In this document: in pieces, positions 1-8,808 of the stretch
Layout: every line of letters begins with the position of its first letter
Numbering within the stretch: the first letter of the stretch is position 1
NCBI RefSeq assembly: GCF_029952955.1
Contig: NZ_JASATX010000001.1
Coordinates: 558,001 to 622,000 of the forward strand
From: Ruicaihuangia caeni
GTDB taxonomy: Bacteria > Actinomycetota > Actinomycetes > Actinomycetales > Microbacteriaceae
DNA length: 64,000 nt
Direction: 5' to 3'
Notes under the pieces: model-generated
What the model saw: only the letters and a program-made list of their open reading frames with translations
Told to the model about the DNA's origin: nothing
Databases searched by the model: none
Translations under genes and position numbers: made by a program

Positions 1-179
1 AGCCTGACAACACAGGGCCCCATCGGCACCGGCGGCTGCTTTCCACTGCGCCGAGATCGCAGGCAGCGTCGCAGGCCCTGAACGTCGCCTGACAGCTGGA
101 GCGCCGAGCGGGCGATGCACCCAGGAACCTGGTGGTTTCACCGGTGCGGCCCGGTGACCCTGGCGAAAAGCATAGGGAT
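1..179. other. Non-coding left edge
   Basis: No reading frame with a recognisable product covers this stretch. It probably holds the promoter and leader of the plus-strand run that starts at 180, but I see no convincing -35/-10 pair. It could also contain the last bases of a gene lying outside the window. Confidence 0.4.
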
Positions 180-689
180 ATGCAGATCGCCATCCTTCTC
201 TTCGACGGGTTCGCCTCGCTCGACGCAGTGTCGCTCCATGACACGCTCAGCCGGCTGCCCGAAGCCGAGGCCACGTTCATCGGCGAGACGGTCGGGCCAG
301 TGCGAGACGAGTCGCGTCGCGTCGAACTGACCGCGGATGCGGCTCTCCACGAACTGCCTCGGCCGCACATCATCGCGCTCCCTGGCGGTGTCGGCGCCGC
401 GCTGTTCCGCGAGAACGGAACGCTGCACCGGTGGCTCCGCAATGCTGCAGCGGATGCGGGGCTGTTCATGTCGGTGTCGCACGGCTCGTTGATCGCCGCA
501 TCAGCGGGGCTCTTATCGGGCCGAACGGTGGCGGCACCGCCCGTGCTCCGCGATGAACTCGCCGGCCTCGGCGTCGTGGCGGTCGACCAGGCGATCGCGA
601 TCGACGACCGCTTCGTGACGATGGCGGACGCCTCAGCCATCGCGCTCTTCACACCCACCACAGCCTTCGCGAAAGGACTCCTCCAATGA
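180..689 (+). CDS. DJ-1/PfpI-like protein lacking the nucleophilic Cys
   Basis: A 169-residue protein with the fold signature of the DJ-1/PfpI (class I glutamine amidotransferase-like) superfamily. It opens with MQIAILLFDGF and a SLDAV segment, has a glycine-rich LPGGVGAALF strand near residues 67-76, and a nucleophile-elbow region near 95-110. Active members carry Cys at the elbow (usually xCxG). Here the motif reads SVSHGS, with Ser near position 100, so the usual chemistry is probably lost or altered. I chose ATG 180 over the upstream in-frame start at 132 because the fold begins there and AGGGA lies just upstream. The stop overlaps the ABC ATPase start by 4 bp, so it is translationally coupled to an efflux operon. 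A regulatory or sensing role is inference. Confidence 0.75.
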   Translation: MQIAILLFDGFASLDAVSLHDTLSRLPEAEATFIGETVGPVRDESRRVELTADAALHELPRPHIIALPGGVGAALFRENGTLHRWLRNAAADAGLFMSVSHGSLIAASAGLLSGRTVAAPPVLRDELAGLGVVAVDQAIAIDDRFVTMADASAIALFTPTTAFAKGLLQ

Positions 690-1459
690 ACCCGTCAACC
701 GGACCGGCCGCGCCTGCCCCGATCATCGTCGCAGAGCGACTCGTCAAGACGTACGGAACGGGCGCCGCGGCCGTGCACGCCCTCGACCATGCCACTCTCT
801 CAATCGCTGCGGGACGATTCACCGCGGTCATGGGCCCTTCCGGCTCCGGCAAGTCGACCATGATGCACGTGATGGCGGGGCTCGACTCGGTCGATTCGGG
901 GACAGTGCGACTCGGCGGCGTCGAGCTGACGGAACTCAGCGAACGCGAGCGGACTGTGCTGCGCCGCCGCAAGGTCGGGTTCGTGTTCCAGAGCTTCAAC
1001 CTCGTGCCCTCCCTCACCGCGGCTGAGAACATCGAGCTGCCGCTGCGGCTGGCCGGCAAGCGAGCCGACTCGGCGTGGGTGGACGAGCTCGTGACGACGC
1101 TCGGCATTCAGGAGCGTCTGTCGCATCGTCCCAACGAGCTCTCTGGCGGCCAGCAGCAGCGCGTCGCTGTGGCGCGAGCGTTGGCCTCGCGTCCAGAAGT
1201 CGTCTTCGCGGATGAGCCCACCGGTGCGTTGGACTCCCGCGCAGGTCGCGCCCTTCTGGCGTTCCTTCAGCGGGCGTCGCGCGAGTTCGGCCAGACGATC
1301 GTCATGGTCACTCATGATCCGGTCGCCGCCGGGTTCGCCGACCGGGTTGAGTTCCTCGCCGACGGCCAGGTCGTCGACGGGTTCGACCACCCGACCGCGC
1401 AGGCCGTGCTCGATCGCATGGCACGGTTCGATGCTGTCGCAGAGGAGGTGGCAGCATGA
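686..1459 (+). CDS. ABC transporter ATP-binding protein, MacB/LolD type
   Basis: A 257-residue cytoplasmic ATPase. Walker [10 protein letters not shown] is at about residues 50-58, the Q-loop at FQSFN, the signature LSGGQQQR near 152-158, Walker B VVFADEP near 172-178 with the catalytic Glu, and the switch His in VTHD near 210. The Q-loop and signature follow the MacB/LolD/FtsE pattern, which pairs with FtsX-like permeases, and such a permease is encoded next with a 4-bp overlap. The pair likely exports or extrudes a hydrophobic or peptide substrate (mechanotransmission type). The substrate cannot be read from the sequence. Confidence 0.93.
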   Translation: MNPSTGPAAPAPIIVAERLVKTYGTGAAAVHALDHATLSIAAGRFTAVMGPSGSGKSTMMHVMAGLDSVDSGTVRLGGVELTELSERERTVLRRRKVGFVFQSFNLVPSLTAAENIELPLRLAGKRADSAWVDELVTTLGIQERLSHRPNELSGGQQQRVAVARALASRPEVVFADEPTGALDSRAGRALLAFLQRASREFGQTIVMVTHDPVAAGFADRVEFLADGQVVDGFDHPTAQAVLDRMARFDAVAEEVAA

Positions 1460-3975
1460 TCCGGTTCACGCTCGCGCAACTCATCGCTCACCGCGTCAGG
1501 CTCGCTCTCACCGTCATCGCGGTGATCCTCGGCGTGGCCTTCGTAACCGGAAGCCTCGTGCTCAACGACACCGCGCAGCGGCTCTTCGACGAGCAGTTCC
1601 GCACGGCATCCGCCGGTGCAGACCTGACCGTTCGCACCGCCACTGCGTTCGACTCGGGCATGGGTGTCGAAGTCGAACGGGACCCGCTCCCTGCTCATGT
1701 GGTCGAACAGGTCGCGGCCATTGACGGCGTCGATGCAGCGATTGCCGTTGCGAAAGGCTCCGTGCGGCTCGAAGACCGCGAGGTCGATCTGGGTGCCGCG
1801 CAGCTCACCTCGTGGATTCCGCAACCGGTGGGTGCGTTTCCTCTCCGCGACGGCACCGCGCCGGTCGAGGCAGGCGAAGTCGCGCTCGATGTCGCGTCGG
1901 CCGGCACGCTCGGCCTTCGCATCGGCGATCGGCTGACGCTCGTCGCCGATCAGCGCATTGAGGTTCGCATCGTCGGCCTCGTGGGCTTCGGCGATGCCGA
2001 AGGCCCTCCGGTGGGAACTGCCGTGATCGCTTCTCTCGGTACCGCGCAAGAGGCGCTGGGGCTGGGCGCGGCGGTATCAGAGCTGATGATCACCACCGAT
2101 CTCGCTGTGAACGAGCTTCAACCGGTGCTCGGCGAGGTCCTCGGCGCTTCGTACCAGGTCGCCACTGCTCAGGACCTCGCGACCGCGGGCGCCGAAGCCG
2201 CCGCCTCGAATCTCGAGATGCTCCAGATCGTGCTCGTCGCGATGTCGGTCGCGGCGCTGCTGATGGGGTCGTTCCTCATCGGCAACACCTTCGCCATCGT
2301 CGTGTCGCAACGCACCCGCGAGCTCGCCATGGTTCGAGCGACCGGAGCCACCGGCGCGCAGATCCTCCGTTCTGTGCTCGGCGAGGCCCTCGTCGTCGGC
2401 ATGGCAGCCTCCGGAATCGGCACGATGGTCGGCATCGGCGGGGCGATCGGGCTGCGGGCCTTGGCTCGCGGCGCGGGAGTGACCATCCCAGATGGCGACC
2501 TCGTCGTGGAACCGCGCACCGTGCTGGTGGCCGTCTGCGTGGGAGTGATCGTCACGCTGGCCGCCGCGATCGGCCCGGCTCGCCGGGCAGCAGCGATCTC
2601 GCCGGTCGCCGCAATGCGTCAGAGCGCAGCGGAGGCGAGGCTTGTGTCGCGCGCGCGGACGACAGTCGGAGCAGCTCTCCTCACAGTCGGTGCGGTGCTC
2701 GCGGCGATGCCATCCTTCGGCGCCGACATGCCCATGCTCGCTGTCGGTCTCGGCATCGCGCTCGCCGGCGTGATTCTCATAGCTCCGGTGGTGATCCGCC
2801 CGATGGTCCGTGCGATCGGTGCCCCGCTGTCACGCATGGGAGTGGCTGTGCGGCTGGCGCAGGAGTCTGCAGAGCGCGCCCCGCGGCGCACCTCGGCAAC
2901 CGTGATGGCGCTCGCGCTCGGCCTTGCGCTCATGAGCTTCGCCGCGATCGTCGGCGCTTCGGTCAAGACGGCAACCGGTGAGCAGTACCGCGAGGTGATC
3001 CAAGCGGATGTCGTGGTCGAGAGTGCCGGTCAGGAGATGCTCGGGGGCGTGCACGCCGCCGTCTTCGACGAGGTGCTCGGAGTCGATGAGGTCGGTGCAG
3101 CGACCCGGCTCAAGTACGGCCACTGGCGCGACGCCGGCATGATGAGCGCGCTGAGCGCCGTCGACCCAGACGCCATCGAAGAAGTGGCCGTGATCCGAAT
3201 GATCGACGGCGAGATCGCGGATCTCGCGACGCCCGGGGGTGTGGTGATCGCACAGCGCGTCGCGGAGGAGCGTGACCTCGGTGTCGGCGACGAGCTCACC
3301 ATGACGTTCGCCCGCACCGGAGAAAAGGCGTTGCCGGTGGTAGGTGTCGTCGCTGACACCACTGCGCGCGCGCTGCAGACCGACTTCCTGGTCTCGCTCG
3401 ACACGTACGCGCAGCATTTCACGGAAGATATGGATGCCAGTGTGTTCGTTGTGGGAGCCGCCGGCGTCAGCGCCGACCGGCTGGCCGCCGCGCTCGAACG
3501 CGAACTCGTTGACCACCCCACCGTGCAAGTGCGAGACCAGGCCGCGGTGATCGCGGGGCGCACGCAGATCATCGATCAGCTCTTCGGCCTCGTCACCGTT
3601 CTGCTCGCGTTCGCACTGCTCATCGCCGTACTGGGCATCGCCAACACGCTCGCCCTGTCGATCGTCGAGCGCACACGCGAGATCGGCCTGCTTCGCGCCC
3701 TCGGCATGTCCCGGGCGCACGTGGGAGCGATGGTCCAATCAGAGGCCGTGTTCGTCGCTGCGACCGCAGTGGTGATCGGAACAGTCCTCGGCGCTGCGGC
3801 AGCGTTCGCGGCCGTCGGTGCGCTCGGCACCATCGCGCCGCTGCCACTCGTGGTACCGCTGGATCAACTGGCGTGGCTAGGCGCCGCTGTCGCCTTCGCC
3901 GGTCTGCTCGCCGCCTTCGCACCGGCGCGGCGCGCGGCCGCGCTGCCCGCATTGGAGGCGATCTCGCATGACTGA
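1456..3975 (+). CDS. FtsX-like ABC transporter permease
   Basis: An 839-residue integral membrane protein: an N-terminal membrane segment (about 15-37), a large extracytoplasmic domain, membrane segments near 255-375, a central pair near 400-450, another near 480-505, a second extracytoplasmic domain, and a C-terminal FtsX domain near 715-830. The two FtsX repeats (RTRELAMVRATGA and RTREIGLLRALGM coupling segments) are the hallmark of actinobacterial duplicated MacB-type permeases that work with one ATPase. It overlaps the ATPase by 4 bp and the MFS gene by 8 bp, so all are co-translated. Function: the membrane half of an exporter, substrate unknown. Confidence 0.9.
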   Translation: MIRFTLAQLIAHRVRLALTVIAVILGVAFVTGSLVLNDTAQRLFDEQFRTASAGADLTVRTATAFDSGMGVEVERDPLPAHVVEQVAAIDGVDAAIAVAKGSVRLEDREVDLGAAQLTSWIPQPVGAFPLRDGTAPVEAGEVALDVASAGTLGLRIGDRLTLVADQRIEVRIVGLVGFGDAEGPPVGTAVIASLGTAQEALGLGAAVSELMITTDLAVNELQPVLGEVLGASYQVATAQDLATAGAEAAASNLEMLQIVLVAMSVAALLMGSFLIGNTFAIVVSQRTRELAMVRATGATGAQILRSVLGEALVVGMAASGIGTMVGIGGAIGLRALARGAGVTIPDGDLVVEPRTVLVAVCVGVIVTLAAAIGPARRAAAISPVAAMRQSAAEARLVSRARTTVGAALLTVGAVLAAMPSFGADMPMLAVGLGIALAGVILIAPVVIRPMVRAIGAPLSRMGVAVRLAQESAERAPRRTSATVMALALGLALMSFAAIVGASVKTATGEQYREVIQADVVVESAGQEMLGGVHAAVFDEVLGVDEVGAATRLKYGHWRDAGMMSALSAVDPDAIEEVAVIRMIDGEIADLATPGGVVIAQRVAEERDLGVGDELTMTFARTGEKALPVVGVVADTTARALQTDFLVSLDTYAQHFTEDMDASVFVVGAAGVSADRLAAALERELVDHPTVQVRDQAAVIAGRTQIIDQLFGLVTVLLAFALLIAVLGIANTLALSIVERTREIGLLRALGMSRAHVGAMVQSEAVFVAATAVVIGTVLGAAAAFAAVGALGTIAPLPLVVPLDQLAWLGAAVAFAGLLAAFAPARRAAALPALEAISHD

Positions 3976-5422
3976 GTCGCGCACAACCGGTCTCCTCCTC
4001 TCAGTGGTCGCCGCGCAGTTCCTCGTGATGCTCGACTCATCGATCCTCAACGTCGCGCTGCCATCCCTCACAAGCGACCTTGGCCTCGACAGTGTCGGTG
4101 CCGCCTGGGTGTTGAACTCCTACTTCCTCACCTTTGGCGGCCTGCTGCTGGTCGCCGGACGGGCAGCGGATGTCTTCGGCCGCCGGCGAATGTTCATGAT
4201 CGGTGCGGCGGCGCTGCTCGCCGGATCCCTGCTCGGCGTCGTCGCCGGCGCCGAAGGAGTGCTCCTCGCCGCTCGGCTGATACAGGGGGCCGGTGCGGCG
4301 CTCCTCAGCCCAGCTGCCATGGCGATCATCCTCGCCCGCTTCGACGGACGAGCGCGAGCCGGGGCGATGAGCGCGTGGGGCGCGGCATCCACCGCCGGCG
4401 GTGCCGTGGGCGTCACGGCAGGTGGGCTCGTCACGGGTGCGCTCGGGTGGCAGTCGGTCTTCGTGCTCACCGCGGGGGTCGCGGCGCTAGTGACATTCGC
4501 CGCCTGGAAGACACTTCCTCCAGACGAGGACCGCGCCCGCCGTTCGTTCGATGTGATGGGCGCGCTCGCGCTCACCGGCGCCGCCATCGGCGTCGTGTTC
4601 GCCGTGCTCTCGGTACCCCGCTACGGCTGGGTCTCCGTCCAAACCCTTGGCGGTTCGGTGGCAGCGGGCGTTTGCTTCGCCGTCTTCGTCACGGCTGAAC
4701 GCCGAGCAGCCGACCCCGTGCTGCCGCTCACGCTGCTGCGCGATGCCCGCGTGGCGGGCGGGATTGCCGCGAACGCATTCGGCGGTGCAGCGAGGATCGG
4801 ATGCTTCGTGCTCGTCGCCATGGTGCTCCAACAGGTGATGCGCCTCGAACCGGAGTCGGCGGGCCTCGCCATGCTGCCGACGTCGATCGCAGGGTTCGCT
4901 GTGAGCGCCCTCGTGCTGCCGCGACTGCTCGCAGCCTTCGGGCCCGAGCGGGTCACCATCGCCGGACTCGCATCGGTCTGCGTGGCCCACATCATGCTCT
5001 CGAACGTGTCGCCAGAGACGCCGTACTGGCAGCATGTGCTGCCGGCACTGCTGCTCGCCGCCTTCGGCGTGGCCGCCAGCTTCACCCCGACCACGCTGGT
5101 GATCGCCCAGGGAATCGCGGCGCGCAACGCCGGTGTCGGCTCGGGCCTCGCCTCGTCGAGCGCGCAAGTGGGCGGCGCTGTGGGCTTGGCCGTCTTCGGA
5201 GCGATCGACACCTCCGCGCGCGCAGCGGCCCTCGAAGCCGGCGAGAGCGCGCTCACGGCCTCTCAGGCGGGGCTCTCGGCAGCGCACCTGGCCGCCGCGA
5301 TAGCCGCTGCGCTTGCAGTGCTCGTCGCCCTCGGTACGTTCCCCGGACTGCGTCGCAACGGCAGCCCGCGGCGTACGTTCGCAGCACCTGCGGATCGCCC
5401 GCTGCGGCAGCTGGTGAGGTGA
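3968..5422 (+). CDS. MFS transporter, DHA2 (EmrB/QacA-like) family
   Basis: A 484-residue multi-spanning membrane protein. The first segment carries LDSSILNVALP, the DHA2-type motif, followed by a loop 2-3 AGRAADVFGRRR motif typical of MFS proton antiporters. Roughly 14 hydrophobic segments and the length fit drug:H+ antiporters of the 14-TM group. It overlaps the permease gene by 8 bp and is followed after 1 bp by an acetyltransferase gene. The context of two exporters and an acetyltransferase suggests a detoxification or resistance cassette; that is inference. Confidence 0.9.
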   Translation: MTESRTTGLLLSVVAAQFLVMLDSSILNVALPSLTSDLGLDSVGAAWVLNSYFLTFGGLLLVAGRAADVFGRRRMFMIGAAALLAGSLLGVVAGAEGVLLAARLIQGAGAALLSPAAMAIILARFDGRARAGAMSAWGAASTAGGAVGVTAGGLVTGALGWQSVFVLTAGVAALVTFAAWKTLPPDEDRARRSFDVMGALALTGAAIGVVFAVLSVPRYGWVSVQTLGGSVAAGVCFAVFVTAERRAADPVLPLTLLRDARVAGGIAANAFGGAARIGCFVLVAMVLQQVMRLEPESAGLAMLPTSIAGFAVSALVLPRLLAAFGPERVTIAGLASVCVAHIMLSNVSPETPYWQHVLPALLLAAFGVAASFTPTTLVIAQGIAARNAGVGSGLASSSAQVGGAVGLAVFGAIDTSARAAALEAGESALTASQAGLSAAHLAAAIAAALAVLVALGTFPGLRRNGSPRRTFAAPADRPLRQLVR

Positions 5423-5423
5423 G

Positions 5424-6014
5424 GTGTTCACCTGTAGACGAGCTGAGGCGAGCGACGTGCCTGCGCTTGCAGAGGTGCTCGCGAGTGCGTTCACCGGATA
5501 CGCCTGGACCGACTGGACGGTGCCGGGACGCCATCGGGAAGAACGACTGCGAGAACTGCAAGCGCTCTATCTCACGGAGGCATTGACCCATGGAGAGGTC
5601 TGGACGACGAGCGATCGAGACGCGGTGGCGGCATTGGTGCCGGGGGAGATGCCGCCACCCGCGCCGTCAGTGGTCGACCGCATCCGCCGACTCCACGGCG
5701 CGGGGACGCCGCTGGCTCTCCGGCACGAGGCGCGCGCTCGGAGCCTCCGGCCGGCACATGATCGCGTGCTCGCGACCATAGCGGTGCATCCCCGAGTGCA
5801 GCGGTCCGGAAAAGGATCGGCCGTGCTCCAAGCGGGTCTGGACGAGCTCGACAAGGCGCGACAGAGCTGCCTGCTCGAGACCTCCGCTGAATCGAACCTC
5901 GAGTTCTACAGGGCGTTCGGCTTTCGCACGGTGGCGGAACTGGAATATGAGTCGAGCGCCCCGCGGGTGTGGATCATGCTGCGCAGATCTGGCGGAGCGA
6001 CTCGCGCGGGTTAG
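5424..6014 (+). CDS. GNAT family N-acetyltransferase
   Basis: A 196-residue protein with a GNAT fold. Motif A lies around residues 116-135 (IAVHPRVQRSGKGSA; the Q/R-x-x-G-x-G/A acetyl-CoA pyrophosphate loop), followed by LLETSAESNLEFYRAFGF, the usual motif B with N-x-x-x-Y. It starts with GTG one base after the MFS stop, preceded by GGTGAGG. The C-terminus meets a minus-strand gene tail to tail with 4 bp of overlap. Substrate unknown; by position it may modify the compound handled by the upstream exporters. Confidence 0.85.
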   Translation: MFTCRRAEASDVPALAEVLASAFTGYAWTDWTVPGRHREERLRELQALYLTEALTHGEVWTTSDRDAVAALVPGEMPPPAPSVVDRIRRLHGAGTPLALRHEARARSLRPAHDRVLATIAVHPRVQRSGKGSAVLQAGLDELDKARQSCLLETSAESNLEFYRAFGFRTVAELEYESSAPRVWIMLRRSGGATRAG

Positions 6015-6781
6015 CGTGCGGGAGCACCGGCTTCTGCCGCATCTTCGGCAGGCTTCGAGGCCCGCTCGCGTGCGCCGGCGACCAAAGCGATCCAGCGGTC
6101 TGCGATCCGTGACCACGTGTCGCGCAGCCCGCGTTCCTGCTCCCGCACGGGCGCGATGACCTGTTCGGCGGTGAGCCCGAGCGAGCGGAGCTCATGGTCG
6201 CCCTCGGACGCCCAGGTCTCGGCGGTCGCTGTGAGTGCTTCGAGGTGGAACTGCAGGCCCCACGCCGCGGGGCCGACGCGGAACGCCTGGTTCTCGCATT
6301 GCGAGCTGAACGCGAGCGATCGGCTGCCGGGCGGAAGGGTCCGCACCTCGAGGAAATGCCACTGCAGGGCCCGCGCGTTCGAGGGCACGTGGGCGAGCAG
6401 AGGGTCGTCGGCTGCAGCATCCGTCTTCATGATCGTCGTCACGCCGATCTCCGCGCCCTTGCGCGCAGGGCCGACCGTGCCGCCGGCGACCACGGCGAGC
6501 AGTTGTGCTCCAAGGCAGATGCCCAGATATGGCACTTCCCGCGCCAGGCAGTCCGCGATGAGAGCACGCACCGGTGGCAGCCACGGCGCTTCCTCGTCGT
6601 CAGTCGGTCCCGGGGTGCCGCCGAGCACGACCACGGCGTCGTATCCCACCGCCGACTCGGGAATGGGGATGCCGGTGTCGGGGCCGACGATCACCGCCTC
6701 GCCGCGGGCCGCCGCGATCCGCTCTCCCACCAGGCCGACGCCTGCATTGGCCTCGTGCTCGACTACCAGTACTCGCGTCAT
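6011..6781 (-). CDS. Class I glutamine amidotransferase-like protein
   Basis: A 256-residue protein of the GMP-synthase-like GATase type 1 group. The nucleophile elbow YLGICLGAQLL puts Cys near residue 89, and LQFHLE supplies His near 179 and Glu near 181, so the Cys-His-Glu triad is intact. It stands alone without a synthetase partner. Free-standing members include gamma-glutamyl hydrolases and uncharacterised amidotransferases. ATG 6781 is preferred over the longer frame because GGAG sits 8 bases upstream. Its stop overlaps the GNAT stop. Substrate unknown. Confidence 0.87.
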   Translation of the reverse strand: MTRVLVVEHEANAGVGLVGERIAAARGEAVIVGPDTGIPIPESAVGYDAVVVLGGTPGPTDDEEAPWLPPVRALIADCLAREVPYLGICLGAQLLAVVAGGTVGPARKGAEIGVTTIMKTDAAADDPLLAHVPSNARALQWHFLEVRTLPPGSRSLAFSSQCENQAFRVGPAAWGLQFHLEALTATAETWASEGDHELRSLGLTAEQVIAPVREQERGLRDTWSRIADRWIALVAGARERASKPAEDAAEAGAPAR

Positions 6782-6892
6782 TGAGAGACTCCGGTTTCCC
6801 ACGCGGTGCCCGCGCACCGCACGTTACAGCGCCCATGGCGTGTCGCGACCAGGATAGTGATCAGAGCGCCGGCGCGCCCGTAGTGTCGGCGC

Positions 6893-7456
6893 ATGGGACG
6901 CATCGTGTTCGACACCGCGACGAGCCTGAACGGGTGGATAGCCGACGAGCAGCATTCATTGGAATGGCTGTTCGCCGTCGAGAACGGGGAGACCCCGGAT
7001 GAGGGTCTGTACCCGGCTGACGCGCGCGTCCTAGTGGAGGGCGCGTCGACGTACGAGTGGCTGCTGCGCGAACAGCGGCTGCTCGAGCACCCCGAGAAGT
7101 GGGCGGAGTTCCACAGTGTGAAGCCGGTATTCGTGTTCACTACCCGTAGGTTGCCGGTGCCTGCGGGCGCCGATGTTCGCTTCGTCTCGGGGCCGGTCAT
7201 CGACGCGCTGCCCGCCATCCGTGAGGCAGCATCAGGCGGCGACATCTGGGTGGTCGGCGGCGGAGACCTCGCTGGGCAATTCCTCGATGCCGGCGCGCTC
7301 GATGAACTCGCCCTCTCGGTGGCACCCGTAGCACTGACCGGTGGTGCTCCGCTGCTGCCGCGTCGGATCGAATCCGATCGGTTGCGACTGGTATCGGCAT
7401 CCGCTGTCGGTCAGTTCGCGCGTTTGGTGTACGAGGTCCGGCCGAGCGCAGGCTGA
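6893..7456 (+). CDS. Dihydrofolate reductase family protein (RibD C-terminal-like)
   Basis: A 187-residue single-domain protein. MGRIVFDTATSLNGWIADE is the typical start of the RibD_C/DHFR-like family, and DIWVVGGGDLAGQFL is the conserved dinucleotide-binding loop. These proteins bind NADPH and are usually annotated as DHFR-like reductases; a true folate role is not established for this branch. It is monocistronic, diverges from the amidotransferase gene across a 111-bp gap, and converges on the small membrane protein genes downstream. Confidence 0.88.
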   Translation: MGRIVFDTATSLNGWIADEQHSLEWLFAVENGETPDEGLYPADARVLVEGASTYEWLLREQRLLEHPEKWAEFHSVKPVFVFTTRRLPVPAGADVRFVSGPVIDALPAIREAASGGDIWVVGGGDLAGQFLDAGALDELALSVAPVALTGGAPLLPRRIESDRLRLVSASAVGQFARLVYEVRPSAG

Positions 7457-7508
7457 GGCTGCGGGGGCACTGCCGACGAATCGCTCGTGACACCTGCTCG
7501 TTGACAGT

Positions 7509-7718
7509 TCAACCGGCGAGGGTATCGGCGACAAGGAAGTGCCAGCCCAGCCACCACCAGAACAAGAGGATCGTGACCCGTGGAGCGCGATCGTGCATGA
7601 GCGTGTCGAAGAACTGCGCAGCGGGCATGAGGGCTGAACGCTCACGTTGGCCATCGAGCATGAGCGCGACGGCCGCGATCAAGCAGGCCAGGTAGACGAA
7701 CTCGGTGACGCTACGCAC
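7509..7718 (-). CDS. Small membrane protein, DUF6186-like
   Basis: A 69-residue protein with two hydrophobic segments, one at the N-terminus (VYLACLIAAVALML) and one near the C-terminus (VTILLFWWWLGWHFLV). The tryptophan-rich second helix and the small size match the actinobacterial DUF6186 family as I recall it. It overlaps the 3' end of the preceding minus-strand gene by 8 bp, so the two are co-translated. No function is known. Confidence 0.65.
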   Translation of the reverse strand: MRSVTEFVYLACLIAAVALMLDGQRERSALMPAAQFFDTLMHDRAPRVTILLFWWWLGWHFLVADTLAG

Positions 7719-8367
7719 GCTCGGACCCGCGGCGGAAGAGCACGACCCCGAATGCGAGCCAGACTACCACGAACACCGCTCGGTTCCGCCAGGAATCGAG
7801 TGGCCCGTCGAGCAGCTCGGAGATCGATGGAGCTGTCGCTGCTGCGAGCGGGTCGATGCGGCCGATGACCCACGAACTCAGCTCCACGAGCGAGATGACC
7901 ACGAGGACTCCGGCCCACGCCCAGCTGGTGCGCCGGCGCTTGCTGGCTGTCGTGCTGCTCGGTGAGCGCTGCCCGATGATCGTGTTCCGCTGCCGTGTGC
8001 TGCAGTCAGAGGCGGCTCGCGATCTCGGCCGAGTTCCTGCCCACGCGAACGGCAACACCCCAATCCCCACGAGAATGACGATCAGCCCCATCTGCACCGT
8101 GTGACGCGGGGCGAGTATCAGCCCGATGGCGCACGGAACCGCGGCGAGCGCAATCACGCGGGCGGACGGGCGGGGCAGACGGCCGGTGACAGGCATCCGT
8201 CCCGTTGCATCGAGCAGCAGGGCGACTCCGGCGAGGGTGAAGAGCACGCTGTCGACGATCGCGCCCCGCAGGAACTGCACGGTAGCCGTTGTCGCGCACA
8301 CACCGACCCAGAGCGAAGCCAACAGCAAGCGCCTCGCCGCGCCCCCTCCTGCCGGCTCACCGCCCAT
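7711..8367 (-). CDS. Hypothetical polytopic membrane protein
   Basis: A 218-residue protein with about six hydrophobic segments: three or four in the first half (LLLASLWVGVC, SVLFTLAGVALLL, VIALAAVPCAIGLIL, MGLIVILVGIGVLPFAW), a charged basic linker near 110-140 (SKRRRTSWA), then VLVVISLVELSSWVIG and AVFVVVWLAFGVVLFRR. I do not recognise a family. It is coupled to the small DUF6186-like gene. Start at ATG 8367; no strong ribosome-binding site helps fix it. Confidence 0.6.
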   Translation of the reverse strand: MGGEPAGGGAARRLLLASLWVGVCATTATVQFLRGAIVDSVLFTLAGVALLLDATGRMPVTGRLPRPSARVIALAAVPCAIGLILAPRHTVQMGLIVILVGIGVLPFAWAGTRPRSRAASDCSTRQRNTIIGQRSPSSTTASKRRRTSWAWAGVLVVISLVELSSWVIGRIDPLAAATAPSISELLDGPLDSWRNRAVFVVVWLAFGVVLFRRGSERA

Positions 8368-8451
8368 GCGCCCGCTCGCTTCCGCTCAGCACATCGCGCG
8401 CGTCGTTCGCGACCTGCTGAGAACATCTGGGTGGGCCGGGCTGCACGGGCA

Positions 8452-8808
8452 TCAGGGGGCGATGTAGACCTTGCGGAGGGTCTCTCGCACCGTCCAGATG
8501 GTGCGCATCCCGGCGCGAAGCCGCACCAAGGAGCCTGCGCGAAGCTCGATCGCGGGCTGATGGGGGTCATCGAACTCGACGGTCGCCTCGCCACTGAGCA
8601 CGACGAACACCTCGCTGCTCTCCACGTCGCGCGCCGTGCCGGGGGTCATCTCCCAGACCCCGATGCACCGCAGTTCGGTCGCGTCCAGGTCGACGTGGCC
8701 CGCGCGCGGTGAGCCCTCCACGACGTCCGCAGCGGACACTGGCTCGAGGTCCAGCGGCATCCTCAAGGAGTCGCAGGCTGCGCCCGCATGCAGGCGAGGG
8801 GCGCTCAT
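8452..8808 (-). CDS. Cupin domain-containing protein
   Basis: A 118-residue protein with one cupin barrel covering residues 35-115 (GVWEMTPGTAR, SEVFVVLSGEATVEFDD, LRAGSLVRLRAGMRTIWTV). The usual His-rich metal motif 1 is reduced: SSEVFVVLSG keeps the Glu but lacks the HxH. It overlaps the FAD oxidase gene by 4 bp and is the last gene of the polyamine-type operon. Similar cupins sit beside PuuB-like oxidases, where they are thought to sense or process amines. Role is inference. Confidence 0.8.
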   Translation of the reverse strand: MSAPRLHAGAACDSLRMPLDLEPVSAADVVEGSPRAGHVDLDATELRCIGVWEMTPGTARDVESSEVFVVLSGEATVEFDDPHQPAIELRAGSLVRLRAGMRTIWTVRETLRKVYIAP

